DNA of 64,000 nt from the NCBI GenBank assembly GCA_963402885.1, contig OY727097.1, positions 9,486,001 to 9,550,000 of the forward strand, written 5' to 3'. Positions 1 through 11,267 of this stretch are shown here, piece after piece. This DNA comes from Antedon bifida (lineage: Eukaryota > Echinodermata > Crinoidea > Comatulida > Antedonidae). A program made the translations under genes and the position numbers. The notes below the pieces were generated by a model that was given only the letters and a program-made list of their open reading frames with translations, did not search any database and was not told the origin of the DNA. The first letter of the stretch is position 1, and each line of letters begins with the position of its first letter.

Positions 1-33
1 TCTAGATCTAGTGTGCTTACTAAAACGACTTAC

Positions 34-3000
34 ATGTCCCTCCATACCAGGTGTTGTATCCTTAGTTGCTGGAAACACTCTGACAATTTCTTTGGCTAAC
101 AATATTTTTTCAGGTGATGTCGGATATCTACAAAAAGTTAAAGTGTGGCAACAGAAAAGTTATTAGCATGATACTCTAAATTAATCGGTATATTTCTCAA
201 TGAATTTGGTGCATCACGATTCACACTGGAATGGATCTTTTCAGTTTCAGTTCAGTTGTAGTTCACTTCACATTTGAGAACTTACGTTGAGCTGCTTTCA
301 GTTCCAGGTCGACATATGACTACCTTTATGGTGAAAGAAAGCACAATTGTAAAGAACAAATTTCTATTCAAACTGTGTACTACTTACAGTCCTCTTTGCT
401 CTACTAAAGAAGCAACGCCTAAATTAACAATCAATTTTCTTTGTTTGCTCGTTGGTGGTAGACCACTGTCTTTAACACTAAGGTACTTCCGTCCTTCAAC
501 ATGGTGTCCTAAAGCACTCTCAAGATCAAAAATCTGGAAGAAAATGATTGATATCAAGTGGATTAGATTGGATTAAAAAGTGAAAATATCATAACTATTA
601 CAGGTAATGATAAATAATTCCTCCATGTTATAATATCATGAACACTATTTTTATCAATTCAAGAGAATAAAATGAAATAAATTAAATTAATTGGTGTTGG
701 CTGTTACTGGTTTTTCTAACAGGTATGGTTTTTTTTTCTGAGTACAAACTGAAACTCACTGATATAGATAGACATGATGATGATTTGAATGAAAAAGTCA
801 TTTCAAATCGATTATAAAAATGAGTATAGAACATTTTAATCTTAAAAGATTGAATTAAATTTATACAGGCAAAACATTAAAACATATAAACATCATTTAA
901 ATGACTCTCCATTTATGTGTTCAGATTCTTTAATGGTTGTTGGTGGAACTTTCATTACAATTGAATACAAAGCATACAAAAATACTTACGAGAGGTGCCC
1001 ATTCTAAAGGCTTCATGTGCTTTGGATTTTGATGATCATTTATATTTTCAGAAGCAGAGGGAATTATATATGATGTGCTGGGTGCATTTGGTGCTTCATT
1101 ATCCTGAAGGAAAAAACAAATTAGAGTTGATTTACACTCTTAAAGCCCCCTTCCCTACGTTTTTTAGATCTAATTTAAGATCACAAACTATATTTAATGT
1201 AAAAATAATACTATATGGTCCTATTGCGAAAACTTTTTTCGTCTTTAAACGGTTAAAAATGTGAAAAATAAGTCGATTCTAATAATTATAGCGGCCCGCT
1301 ATAAATCCCAAAATGCATTGCGCGCGGATTGATATTTTTGTTTTTCACCTGTAATTCGCCCACTTTTCGATCGATCGTGAGGCCAAAACAAATGGAAGAC
1401 TCCTAACTTTTCAGCGAAAATACCGGGTTTTCCCCAATTTGTATCAACGGAGTCTGGCAAAAATAGAAAGACAATTAATGCAGCAACTATACAACGTCAG
1501 GCTAGGTATATAGCTAGCGTACGATGTTCGTACGTTACCGATGTTTACCAGCTAGGCCTACAAAACTAAGCCTAGCTAGGCTAGGCCTAAGACCGTCCAC
1601 GAGAGGTCGATCGCCGCGAGCTACTTAGGTAGTGCATTGTTTCTCACTTTTTATCATAATTTACCATAAAACGTACATTTAAGACAAGGAATGACATGGT
1701 TTAATGTTTTTAAAGTGATATCTATGTATTATTTTCCAAAAAACGTCCAAAATTGCAGGGAAGGGGTCTTTAAGCTCTGTCTACATTATCAAACTTTATG
1801 CAACAACAAAAATGTGATGTGCCCATATATGGACACAATGACGTCACATCACTACCATATTTTTGGGCACATCACACTTTTTTTTGTCAAACTAGTTCGA
1901 TGTGTAGACAGAGCTTTACAGTACAATACAAACATTGAACACAAACTGCAACAAACAAATGTGCTAAGCAGAAACTTTAAACCCAATTCAGACAGCATGC
2001 ATGCTAAAATAATGTTCTTTTGAACAGTAGATCGTATGAGAAAATATTTTACTGGAAAATGTTTGTAAAGATTAAGCCCTATGATGTCCAATGCAAACAA
2101 ATTGCTTGTTTTCAATTTAACAACACTCAAAGTCATGTGAAGAACTAGCGACGAATGCACCACTAAATCTGTCTATTTATACTCACTGTTGCATAGTACA
2201 ATTCAGTGCTCATCCAGGAGTTAGGAGCATCAGTCTCCTGCTCTGGGGGTGATGGTATAGGTGGCTCAGATTCTGTCACATGTTCAGTTTGTGTAGATAC
2301 AGTTGAAAGTGATTTACTTATACTGCTAACATTTACCTAAAACAGATAAAAATGAAATATAAATAAATTTAGTGCTGCATGACATAAATTAATGTCACAC
2401 ATCATACACAAAGTTTGTAAGCAAGTTTGTAAACCTCTTGTTACTAAGGTGCTCTTTTCAAACTACAAAGAGACCAGGCCTAGACAGGCCTAATAACCTA
2501 GATCAAAGAAGCAATTTGGTAACAATCCAGGCTTGCAAGTGATAACTATGTCCCCCCTTTATATTCTATTTGTAATCTGTACCTCCTTCATATGTTTTAT
2601 ATTGCAAGAAATTTTATTTTATGTTTGTTATGAATGAAAAAAATAAATGTTATTTTGATTGACTGATGTCAGGGGCGGACGTAGGGGTGTTGCCCCAGTT
2701 GCCCGGGCAACACCCTTAATTTCGTACTAAATGTTTTTTTCTGCCACTAAATTAAAATTTAGATCCCACTTCATCATAGGCATATATTAACCATATTAAC
2801 GTCGTTATAGAAGTCCAGTGTTGGAAGAGTCTATATGTAAATTGACTGACTGCAGCGTAAAATTAACTGCGCACAATTTAACGACGTTCGTGGGTTTTTT
2901 TTCTTCATTTCTCTACGTCCGTAAAATTAGGCCGAATTTCCGTAGTAATTACAAACCTGTGGCGTAAATGCTTGGTTTCTATTATGGCCCTGGACTCTTG

Positions 3001-5244
3001 GGCAACCCCCTTAAAATAGTCCTGCGACCGCCCCTGAATGTGTTTAGATTGCACTTAATAGTGCACAAATTAATAGAATGAACTTGCATTGTAAAGGTAG
3101 AAATAAACCTAAAAGCAATTCTGGTTTTGGAAAATTTTCAAGACTTTAGTAAGTCATATTTTTGGGGGGAAAGGTAGATGCACTTACATAAGTTTCTTCA
3201 GGCATACTATTAAGCTTTGTAATAACTATGTACAGTTTCCTTCTTTTCCCAAATGATGCAATACCAATGTCCTTTAAGTCTTGTTCTGTAACTGTTCTTA
3301 GAACCTCCATGTCAACATCATTTTCTATAAATTAAATTTCAATCAAAAAACATCTCATTAAACTTTAACCATGTGTATACTTATTGGCATATGCATTCAT
3401 GATCTCTACTACATTATACCTGATTTTATCTTGACGTATAAATATGTTTAAATAAAAATAGAATAAATAAAATTACTGTAATCATTTTAATATTAATTAT
3501 TGTATTTCGAAGTTCAGTCAAAGGATTAACATTTATACATTAAACCATATGCTTGTCTAAGGTGTACATAATTTATGGATTTAATACTATATACTGAATA
3601 ACATTTTGGAATATCAAAACATTAAAGTAAAGCTTTGAGTATATTTTTATTAAATACATTAGAAAAAGTCGTCAAAAATTCCATAAAATTATCCTTTTAA
3701 TTGATTGAATTAAGTACGATTAATTAAGCTTCAATAATGCTTGACGTATAAATATGTTTAAATAAAAATAGAATAAATAAAATTACTGTAATCATTTTAA
3801 TATTAATTATTGTATTTCGCAGTTCAGTCAAAGGATTAACATTTATACATTAAACCATATGCTTGTCTAAGGTGTACATAATTTATGGATTTAATACTAT
3901 ATACTACGGTGGCCTATAAGTGTCACGGCAACTTTCAAAAAATATCACGGCAATTTTTTCAAAAAATGCCACGGCAATTTGAAAAAAGCCACGGCAATTT
4001 GAAAAAAGCCACGGCAATTTGAAAAAAGCCACGGCAATTTGAAAAAAGCCACGGCAAATTAAAAATAAAACATCACGGCAAATTAAAAAAAAAAAAAGCG
4101 GCAATTTAACAAAAATACCACGGCAACTTAAAAATGAAACACCACGGCAAATTAGTATTGAAACACCACGGCAAATTAATAATGAAACACCACGGCAAAT
4201 TACAGAATGCCACGGCGGAAGTGAGTTACCACGGCGGAAGTGAAACCTTTGGAATCTTCGATTTTTTCTGAGGTAAGTAATTATTTGTGCATTGATGTAA
4301 ATATTATATTAATTTATTTAACTGCAGCAGTTTACGTGTTTATTGCACTCTTCTTGAACTTTCTAGGCCGGGCTAGACCATAGGCCTTATTACAAGGTAG
4401 GCCTAGGCCTTATAACATTCTATAATGTTTTAATATATTTACAGTAATCTGTTTTTTATATAACAAGTTTTTTTTACAGTAGACCTAGCTACTACTGTAG
4501 GCCTAGGGCTAATAGTAGGCATAGCTAGGCCTAGTGCAATAAACACGTAAATGCTGCAGTTAAATATAATAAATTAATATAATAATATTTACTTCAATGC
4601 ACAAATAATTACTTACCTCAGAAAAAATTGAAGATTCCAAAGGTTTCACTTCCGCCGTGGCATTCTGTAATTTGCCGTGGTGTTTCAATACTAATTTGCC
4701 GTGGTGTTTCAATACTAATTTGCCGTGGTGTTTCATTTTTAAGTTGCCGTGGTATTTCTGTTAAATTGCCGCGATGTTTTATTTTTAATTTGCCGTGATG
4801 TTTTATTTTTAATTTGCCGTGGCTTTTTTCAAATTGCCGTGGCTTTTTTCAAATTGCCGTGGCTTTTTTTGAAAGTTGCCGTGATATTTTTTGAAAGTTG
4901 CCGTGACACTTATAGGCCACCGTAATATACTGAATAACATTTTGGAATGAATATCAAAACATTAAAGTAAAGCTTTGAGTATATTTTTATTAAATACATT
5001 AGAAAAAGTCGTCAAAAATTCCATAAAATTATCCTTTTAATTGATTGAATTAAGTACGCTTCAATAATTTCAGATCCAATCCTGTAGAGTGACGTCACTC
5101 CGCTATGACACAACCAATAATCTAATCTACCATTATGCAAATCGGCCTTACTGAGTGGCTAAGCCTGGAAACAAAGAAATGCCTACCTTTAAGAACATTT
5201 ATAACATCATCGTCCACGTTTTTCGATTTCAAAAATGCTTCCAT
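34..5244 (-). CDS. SAM-domain protein, SAMD3-like, six exons, 3' partial
   Basis: I assembled this gene by hand from splice sites. Minus-strand coding exons are 5187-5244, 3188-3324, 2187-2336, 990-1103, 388-533 and 34-127. Each is bounded by AG and GTAAGT, GTGAGT or GTAGGC, and the reading phase is consistent across all five junctions. Exon 1 starts at ATG with MEAFLKSKNVDDDVINVLK. Exons 1 and 2 together form a SAM domain of about 60 residues; EQDLKDIGIASFGKRRKL is the typical helix 4-5 signature. Exons 3 and 4 are a polar, proline-rich linker. Exons 5 and 6 (for example YPTSPEKILLAKEIVRVFP) resemble the conserved middle region of SAMD3-type proteins. SAM domains mediate protein-protein or RNA contacts; the role here is unknown. 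A donor at 28-33 shows that the gene continues beyond the window. The SAM call is strong; SAMD3-like is from recall. Confidence 0.8.
1770..1918. mobile_element. MITE with AAGCTCTGTCTACA inverted ends
   Basis: An inverted repeat of about 150 bp lies in an intron of the SAM-domain gene. The left end reads TTAAGCTCTGTCTACAT and the right end reverse-complements to TAAAGCTCTGTCTACAC. The symmetry continues inward with GTGATGTGCCCA on both arms around a central TGACGTCA. It has no coding capacity. The family is not assigned. Confidence 0.6.
2670..3036. mobile_element. Non-autonomous hAT-like element
   Basis: The 367-bp segment starts CAGGGGCGGACGTAGG and ends with the inverted form of CAGGGGCGGTCGCAGG. 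CAGGGGCGG is a common hAT-superfamily terminus. I could not confirm the expected 8-bp target duplication (ACTGATGT left, AATGTGTT right), so the family call is tentative. It sits in the intron between exons 2 and 3 of the SAM-domain gene. Confidence 0.55.
3431..5065 (+). repeat. 310-bp tandem duplication, second copy split by an insertion
   Basis: Copy 1 is 3431-3740 and copy 2 is 3741-3904 plus 4925 to about 5065. The two are nearly identical. Copy 1 keeps the uninterrupted sequence at the point where copy 2 carries the fold-back element, and so serves as the empty site. Confidence 0.85.
3905..4924. mobile_element. Fold-back transposon with CACGGCAA subterminal repeats
   Basis: This 1,020-bp palindromic element starts TACGGTGGCC and ends GGCCACCGTA, with a 6-bp target duplication ATATAC at 3899-3904 and 4925-4930. 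Each arm holds an array of units of about 20 bp, GCCACGGCAATTTGAAAAAA on the left and the reverse complement on the right. The inner part (4262-4640) is also roughly palindromic, around a TAGGCCTA-rich centre. No transposase was found. Six-bp duplications occur in a few DNA transposon groups; I do not assign one. Such subterminal repeat arrays usually bind transposase, which is an inference here. Confidence 0.8.
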
Positions 5245-5262
5245 GATTTATTGGTTTTGCTC

Positions 5263-6309
5263 AATAATCGTTGTAACATAAATCTTAAAAGTATATCTTA
5301 GTGAGACTAAAATAAGTCGCTTCGGGATTGAAATCCATGGCGTCGAAGTCTCGTTTCCGTAGTTTTTGACCTTTTCTACTCTTAATGGTGGCGCACTCCG
5401 AGTAATATTTCAATCACTACCGTATCTAATAATGTGCCTCAGTCAGTGAGATTGAAAAGTTCAAATACGATAGTTTTCAAACGTTATTCACTTTATGTGT
5501 TGATCTGGGCTTCCGTATTAAATAGAGTTGAGTTATGTATATTTATATTTTAAATGTGATGAATTGAGATTTATTCAAAGTTTACACACACTCTATAAAA
5601 AAAACAATTTTACTGAAATATGTAAATGTTTCTTTTCACGTGTTTTGAATTCTTTAATAATATGTAGGCCTACGGTTTCAAATGGAAATATTACAATAAT
5701 AATATTATATATAATATATATTATAATAATGTCCTAACGATAAGACTAAACTCCGGGTTCAAAATGTCTATGTCTATTACCAAATATAAATGTTCAACAA
5801 CATTGAGCCAACTTATTTTTCGCCAGCAATAAAGCATTACAGCGTCGTATGTGTACAACTTTATTATTGTAGTTAAACCACCACCCACACCACCACCCTC
5901 CCCCTTAATGGCATGAGTAGCGTTGTAAAGCTATAGGATATAGGCCTACAGTACGAAGGATCACATGCCCTAGTGTTATTACGACGCCTGAGGGAATAGA
6001 CACTTGTGGAAGAGAGATTAGAATGTTCTATTTATCGCAAATGAATACATTTTGTATAAACGTATATTAAATCTATCAAAATAGTAGTAGAAAACCGCCC
6101 TGTCTTCAACATTATGATGCTGTACTCGAGCTGTTCAACCGGTTTTCAGCTATTGAAAACAATTATCGGAGGAGATAGGTATTTTTTCACTAAGATGGAC
6201 ATCCATTAGACAGTGTATACCACGAGCGGAAAACACCCTATTTGGGGCAAATAGTTGAACCTAAATTCGTTTTAATTGTCAATAACTAATTTACCTATCT
6301 ATAACTTAC
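5263..6309. other. Intergenic spacer, no gene recognised
   Basis: This lies upstream of the SAM-domain gene start. The region just right of 5244 presumably holds its 5' UTR and promoter, but I see no convincing TATA box or initiator. An AT-rich palindromic stretch lies near 5690-5730 and a pyrimidine-rich CCACC run near 5880-5905. No open frame here looks coding. Confidence 0.5.
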
Positions 6310-6441
6310 GAGTATAGCGAGGCATTTAACGAATAGGCAAACTGCCTAATGTGACATGTTTCGAGAAACAATTCTCATCATCAGAAGAACAGAAAACAAC
6401 GCCTAGCAGTTTGCCTATTCGTTAAATGCCTCGCTATACTC
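6310..6441 (-). ncRNA. Long hairpin with hammerhead-like apex
   Basis: Perfect 36-bp inverted arms at 6310-6345 and 6406-6441 enclose a 60-nt loop. On the minus strand the loop (6353-6384) contains CTGATGA, then a GAGAA/TTCTC stem with a short loop, then GAAAC and ATGTC. This order matches the catalytic core of hammerhead ribozymes: CUGANGA, stem II, GAAA, then a UH cleavage site. Minimal type I hammerheads are known in the terminal repeats of Penelope-like elements and in retrozymes. One extra T sits between CTGATGA and stem II, and stem I is not well paired next to the core, so self-cleavage is uncertain. It may be a decayed retroelement end. Confidence 0.45.
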
Positions 6442-6764
6442 ATATTAGCTCTTAAGTTCAATGGAATCATTCATGATTTATCTATAACTCAATTTAATTA
6501 GTAAACAGGCTTACATCAGGTGGTAAAAATCAGTACCGATTTATCGAAAATTGCTCTTACGTAAATTTATATATAGATTCGTACATTTCAATGTAGGCGT
6601 ACATGATATACAAAATATAACCACAATAACTTATTATACAACTTATTTACAAAATATATTTCTTGGTGATAGTGAGGTGTGTCTCCTGTATGTAGGCCTA
6701 TTGTCAGGAGCGTTTTAAAATTGCCCCTTACTTTAAATTTCTTACCACAGTGCTGACATGGGAC

Positions 6765-7550
6765 TTACATTTTATAATGTGTCCCTCCTGTGTGTACTTT
6801 CAAGTGCGTTTTCAAATTGCTATTCCGTTTAAATTTCTTCCCACAATGTTCACATTCATATGGTGTCTCCCCTGTGTGTACTCTCAAGTGCTTCTTCAAA
6901 TTCCCTCTTTCTTTAAATTTCTTCTCGCAATGTTCACATTCATATGGTGTCTCCCCTGTGTGTACTCTCAAGTGCTTCTTCAAATTCCCTCTTTCTTTAA
7001 ATTTCTTCCCGCAATGTTCACATTCATATGGTGTCTCTCTTGTGTGTACTCTCAGATGGTTTCTCAAATTCTCAATTTCTCTAAATTTCTTTTCACAATG
7101 TTCACATTCATAAGGTGTCTCTTCTGTGTGTACTCTCAGATGGTTTCTCAAATTCTCATTCCGTTTAAATTTCTTCCCACAATGTTCACATTCATAAGGT
7201 GTCTCTCCTGTATGTACTCTCAAATGCATCTTAAAATTCCCATTTTGTTTAAATTTCTTTCCACAATGTTCACATTCATAAGGTTTCTCTCGATCTCCAG
7301 TGTGTACTCTCAAGTGATCTTTCAAATGCCCACTTGTCTCTCCTGTGGGTGTTTTCAAATTCTTCCCGCAATGTTCATTTTCGTTTGTTGGGTTTTCTTC
7401 TATTCCCACTAAATTTGTTTTAAAATCATCTCCCCATAATATTGTCTCGTCGTAGTGTTCACACTCTTCTGTCCAAGTATGTATTCCTAAATGCTCCTTT
7501 AAATAAATTAACTCAAATTTATCTCCACAATGTTCACATTTGTATTTCAT
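6765..7550 (-). CDS. C2H2 zinc-finger protein, array locus G1
   Basis: This 261-residue open frame starts at ATG. The family N-terminal module comes first: one finger-like unit ([16 protein letters not shown]), an acidic linker with CEHY, and a degenerate finger around residues 58-85. Six canonical C2H2 fingers with TGETPYE-type linkers follow. Their helix segments are QNGNFKM, RNENLRN, EIENLRN, ERGNLKK, ERGNLKK and RNSNLKT. The protein is probably nuclear and DNA-binding; the target is unknown. The stop follows HYKM. An in-frame relic of another finger (QHCGKKFK) lies just past it at about 6700-6760, so the gene may have been longer. E-to-G in ILWGDDF is unique to this copy. Confidence 0.8.
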   Translation of the reverse strand: MKYKCEHCGDKFELIYLKEHLGIHTWTEECEHYDETILWGDDFKTNLVGIEENPTNENEHCGKNLKTPTGETSGHLKDHLRVHTGDREKPYECEHCGKKFKQNGNFKMHLRVHTGETPYECEHCGKKFKRNENLRNHLRVHTEETPYECEHCEKKFREIENLRNHLRVHTRETPYECEHCGKKFKERGNLKKHLRVHTGETPYECEHCEKKFKERGNLKKHLRVHTGETPYECEHCGKKFKRNSNLKTHLKVHTGGTHYKM

Positions 7551-7920
7551 GATGTTGGTTTTCGTTCAATCTCACAATTGTAAAAACGTATAACTGCATT
7601 TACAGTATCTTTATTATTTTGTGTGAATAGCTCACAGTTAAACCAACAAACCGATAAGATATTTCTTCTATAGTATTATGCAGGTAGTATAACTGCAGCT
7701 TTCTGCTGGCTTGTTTTAAGGGCGGTAATCCTCTCGGGTCCGCAAAATGCGATCCACTTCGCGGACGTGAGAGAGCGTTTCTTTGTATGTTTGGGGAGGG
7801 GAAAATATAGCGTGCTTACCTCGCCCTGTTATGATGATAATTCGCGGTGTTCTAAAAATAGAGATTTTGGACCTCAGAAAAAAAGGAATATTAGTTTCAT
7901 TTTACAATTGCAAGCCAGTA
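7551..7920 (-). promoter_or_regulatory. 5' leader of G1 with a probable UTR intron
   Basis: On the minus strand a donor GAG|GTAAGC (intron start at 7819) and an acceptor GTGAG|ATTGAACG (intron end at 7571) define a 249-bp intron upstream of the ATG. The intron contains a CpG-rich block with GTCCGC/GCGGAC inverted words. The donor and acceptor are conserved in nearly all array copies, including the diverged ones. The transcription start was not located. Confidence 0.6.
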
Positions 7921-7999
7921 GCCAGGATTTTTACAGGGGGGTCTTTCAAAAAAAGGCACTTCTCACTCCCATGGGGATATTACCCTCTACCCCACCTGC

Positions 8000-9470
8000 C
8001 TTTTTCATAATATTAAAAACGTATGTGAATTAATCAAAAAGGATCAAGACTTAGAAAACACCAATTGTTGCCCGCCGCGTCTCCACCTTCATCCCCAGCC
8101 AAATACAATGCAAACATCGCAAACATAGCCTTGAGTAAGTGGATCACATGCAAAATCTACCTGTCTCTAAACCAAGGCAATTCGCCTTGGTTTAGAGACT
8201 TGCTCTAACACCCAGTGACGACATATATCTTAACAAACAAGAGTTTTCTGGCCCATGTCAGAACATCTTGAACGCTAGGTGCGTAAATTGGCCCGTGTAC
8301 TTTGAAAATATCAGGCCATGTTTGGTAGAAAATAGGCGTAAGTTTAGATACTGTACAACGCACTACAGCCAACAACATTGCTGTAGGAAATTAAGTTCCT
8401 TTGAACGTTTTTGGACACAGGGTCTTCGTTTACAATTTTGGTGAAATTTCAAAGTTCCACTTATTTTAAATAAGATATTTCTTTTCTTATGTAGGTAGAT
8501 ACTGCAGTACAACAATTGTTATGCCTGTGCACAATAATACTTTACGAAAGGGGGAAGAAATTCGGCCCTGGTTTTGATGGAAATAATAGAAAATCGTATA
8601 AAGAATTGGACGGCGCCGTCTTTAAAGAAGGGTACGAGTGAGTGTAAACTCGAAAAAATAATATTGATGATACTGTATTGTGACATGTTGCCTCATTAGT
8701 TGTTGGATAGGTACTATTAACATGAGTGACAATGCTGTATTTAGTCTTAATTTATTATAACTAGACGCGTACCATCTAGGTCATGCCCACAGATGTTTTT
8801 CGAATACATAGTAATTTCAGCGTTAAAAAACTGGCGATTTCAAATGTAAGTACCGCAGAACAATAATACGTGGTCGTTTAAAGAAACGAATAAATAGACA
8901 CGGTGATTTATGTACTCAAACACAATTAGCACTCTGGGAATTACTTCCGAAAGAAAAACTTGTCACAAAATGAAACCAATTGCTTTAGCCAAATTTAAAC
9001 AAACTTAATTGTGTTTTGCATGTGACATTAGGGTTAAGGGATGGGGAAGAGGATAGGTGCAAAGAGGAACAATTTTTAAATATATTCTTTATCCATTTAG
9101 TAACGAAATATTAAATGTGTTCATGTTTTACAAATAATATACCACTAAACACAGTAAAACATTGCGATTTAATACTTGAAACTGTCAACGCCAGAGTCTT
9201 GATTGAAATATAGTACAGTACATGTAACGATACACCACTACGACGTTTTATTTACATTTTTTGTACAGTATTAATTAACACAAACATTGAGAAGCAACTG
9301 TCAGTAATTTTATTTGTAAACTTTTATATACATTATGCGTTGTAAAAAAGTTTGTGAAAAAACACCTCTATTCGGGGCAAATTCCCCTTAATCGTCAATA
9401 AATAATTATCTAACAAATGATTTTCAATTGTTTCTTAGAGCCAATTCATACTTAAGTTGGTTCCCGCCCT
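8000..9470. repeat. Inter-unit spacer of the array, block B1 type
   Basis: This sequence is homologous to 12240-13680, 17450-18660, 29440-30097 and 63200-64000. It carries no credible gene. A reading frame of 67 residues is preserved in several copies but starts at GTG. The right part (about 9230-9470) is the 3' trailer of the next unit, with TTTATT, the complement of an AATAAA signal. This copy alone holds a perfect 16-bp-stem hairpin at 8163-8199. Confidence 0.7.
8163..8199. repeat. Perfect 16-bp hairpin unique to one unit
   Basis: GTCTCTAAACCAAGGC at 8163-8178 and its exact complement at 8184-8199 are separated by AATTC. Sister units (for example 12395-12425) have only a short quasi-palindrome AAGGCAATTCGATTGCCTT at this place. 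Confidence 0.9.
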
Positions 9471-9830
9471 GTGTGTACTTTCAAGTGCGTTTACAGTATC
9501 TTTATTATTTTGTGTGAATAGCTCACAGTTAAACCAACAAACCGATAAGATATTTCTTCTATAGTATTATGCAGGTAGTATAACTGCAGCTTTCTGCTGG
9601 CTTGTTTTAAGGGCGGTAATCCTCTCGGGTCCGCAAAATGCGATCCACTTCGCGGACGTGAGAGAGCGTTTCTTTGTATGTTTGGGGAGGGGAAAATATA
9701 GCGTGCTTACCTCGCCCTGTTATGATGATAATTCGCGGTGTTCTAAAAATAGAGATTTTGGACCTTAGAAAAAAAGGAATATTAGTTTCATTTTACAATT
9801 GCACGCCAGTAGCCAGGATTTTTTTACAGG
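9471..9830 (-). pseudogene. Zinc-finger unit with its whole coding region deleted
   Basis: At 9480-9495 the last bases of a terminal finger (CTTTCAAGTGCG) join directly to the 5' intron sequence (TTTACAGTATC) that normally lies upstream of the ATG. The complete reading frame is missing. The 5' leader (donor at 9715-9720) and the 3' trailer remain. The junction shares GCRTTT-like microhomology between the two ends. Confidence 0.8.
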
Positions 9831-9889
9831 GTCTTTAAAAAAAAAGGCACTTCTCACTCCCTAGGGGATATTACCCTCCACCCCACATG

Positions 9890-11260
9890 TCTTTTTCATA
9901 ATATTAAAAACGGATGTGAATTAATAAAAAAGGATCAAGACTTAGAAAACACCAAAAAAAATAATATTGATGATACTGTATTATGACATGTTGCCTCATT
10001 AGTTGTTGGATAGGTACTATTAACATATAGTCAGAGTTACAACGCTGTATTAGTCTTAATTTATTATAACTAGCCGCGTACCAATAATACGTCGTCGTTT
10101 ACAGAAACGAATAAATAGACACGGTGATTTATATACTCAATTAGCACTCTGGGAATTACTTCCGAAGGAAAAACTTGTCACAAAATGAAACCAATTGCTT
10201 TAGCCAAATTTAAAGCTCAGGTACAGGCATGAATTTTAAATATAATATTTGGTTAATAGTACATAAATAAAAAATTTGTAATAGAAATCAAGACGAAAAA
10301 ACATGAATTTCCATTAATATGGTCAAATACAAAATTTGGCAAAATTCTGCCATGAAAACCAGGAAGACATTTTTTTCAGTAGTTAGGTAGTTAACCTAAT
10401 GTAATAACATGTCTGGTGACTCCCTAGAAAGTGAAAAAAGATGGTGGATATACGGTGGATAATTTTTGCTATAGCATGAAAATAAAAATCTGAAGTTGAA
10501 TAAAAATACCAGAAATGTAATATTCAAGTTATATTACCTATATTTATTCATCTGATAACATTTTTCACCACACCGTTTATTTTTAATAGCTTTTTAAAAT
10601 GCCTCTCTATTTACAAAATTTGTGTACAAAAGAATAGAGATTTTACTGTGTAATTTGAACTATCCCCCCACTGATAAGAAAGTGCTTATTTTCAACAAGC
10701 TTGTGTAACACAAATAAAATCCCAAAAATTATGAAACATAGGGGAAACTATAGATCGATAATTATTGGAATGTATGATCAATAGAAATTTTTTGCCCGCA
10801 CCTGGCCTTTAAACAAACTTAATTGTGTTTTGCATGTGACATTAGGGTTAAGGGATGGGGAAGAGGATAGGTGCAAAGAGGAACAATTTTTAAATATATT
10901 CTTTATCCATTCAGTAACGAAATATTAAATATATCAAATTATATACCACTAAACACAGTAAAACATTGCGATTTAATACTTGAAACTGTCAACGCCAAAG
11001 TCTTGATTGAAATATAGTACAGTACATGTAACGACACACCACTACGACGTTTTATTTACATTTTCTGTACAGTATTAATTAACACAAACATTGAGAAGCA
11101 ACTGTCAGTAATTTTATTTGTAAACTTTTATATACATTATGAATCATGCGTTTATATATAAAAAAGTTTGTGAAAAAACACCTCTATTCGGGACAAATTC
11201 CCCTTAATCGTCAATAAATAATTATCTAACAAATGATTTTCAATTGTTTCTTAGAGCCAA
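9890..11260. repeat. Array spacer with inserted 595-bp element
   Basis: Spacer homologous to 15190-16470 and 27000-28450. It contains the TTAA-flanked element at 10214-10808 and the 3' trailer of G2, with AATAAA (complement) at 11051-11056. No coding sequence is recognised. Confidence 0.7.
10214..10808. mobile_element. TTAA-flanked non-autonomous DNA transposon, copy 1
   Basis: The 595-bp element has imperfect inverted ends AGCTCAGGTACAGGC and AGGCCAGGTGCGGGC and is flanked by TTAA (10210-10213 and 10809-10812). Sister units without it read straight through CCAAATTTAAACAAAC, which gives the empty site. TTAA targets are typical of piggyBac and Kolobok superfamilies; the AGG.. ends suggest Kolobok, tentatively. 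No coding capacity. Confidence 0.75.
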
Positions 11261-11267
11261 TTCATAC

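Noticed and set aside
1691-2023. 110-residue frame near the MITE
   Set aside because: It spans the inverted repeat and lies in an intron of the opposite-strand gene; no motif.
3904-4104. 66-residue frame through the CACGGCAA repeats
   Set aside because: Pure repeat translation inside the fold-back element.
3905-4924. CRISPR-like regular repeats
   Set aside because: Spacing units are not unique spacers, the arrays are mirrored with target duplication, and the genome is eukaryotic.
6750-7412. Long plus-strand frames opposite the zinc-finger genes ([14 protein letters not shown] repeats)
   Set aside because: They are the antisense of the finger repeats, forced open by the repetitive minus-strand code.
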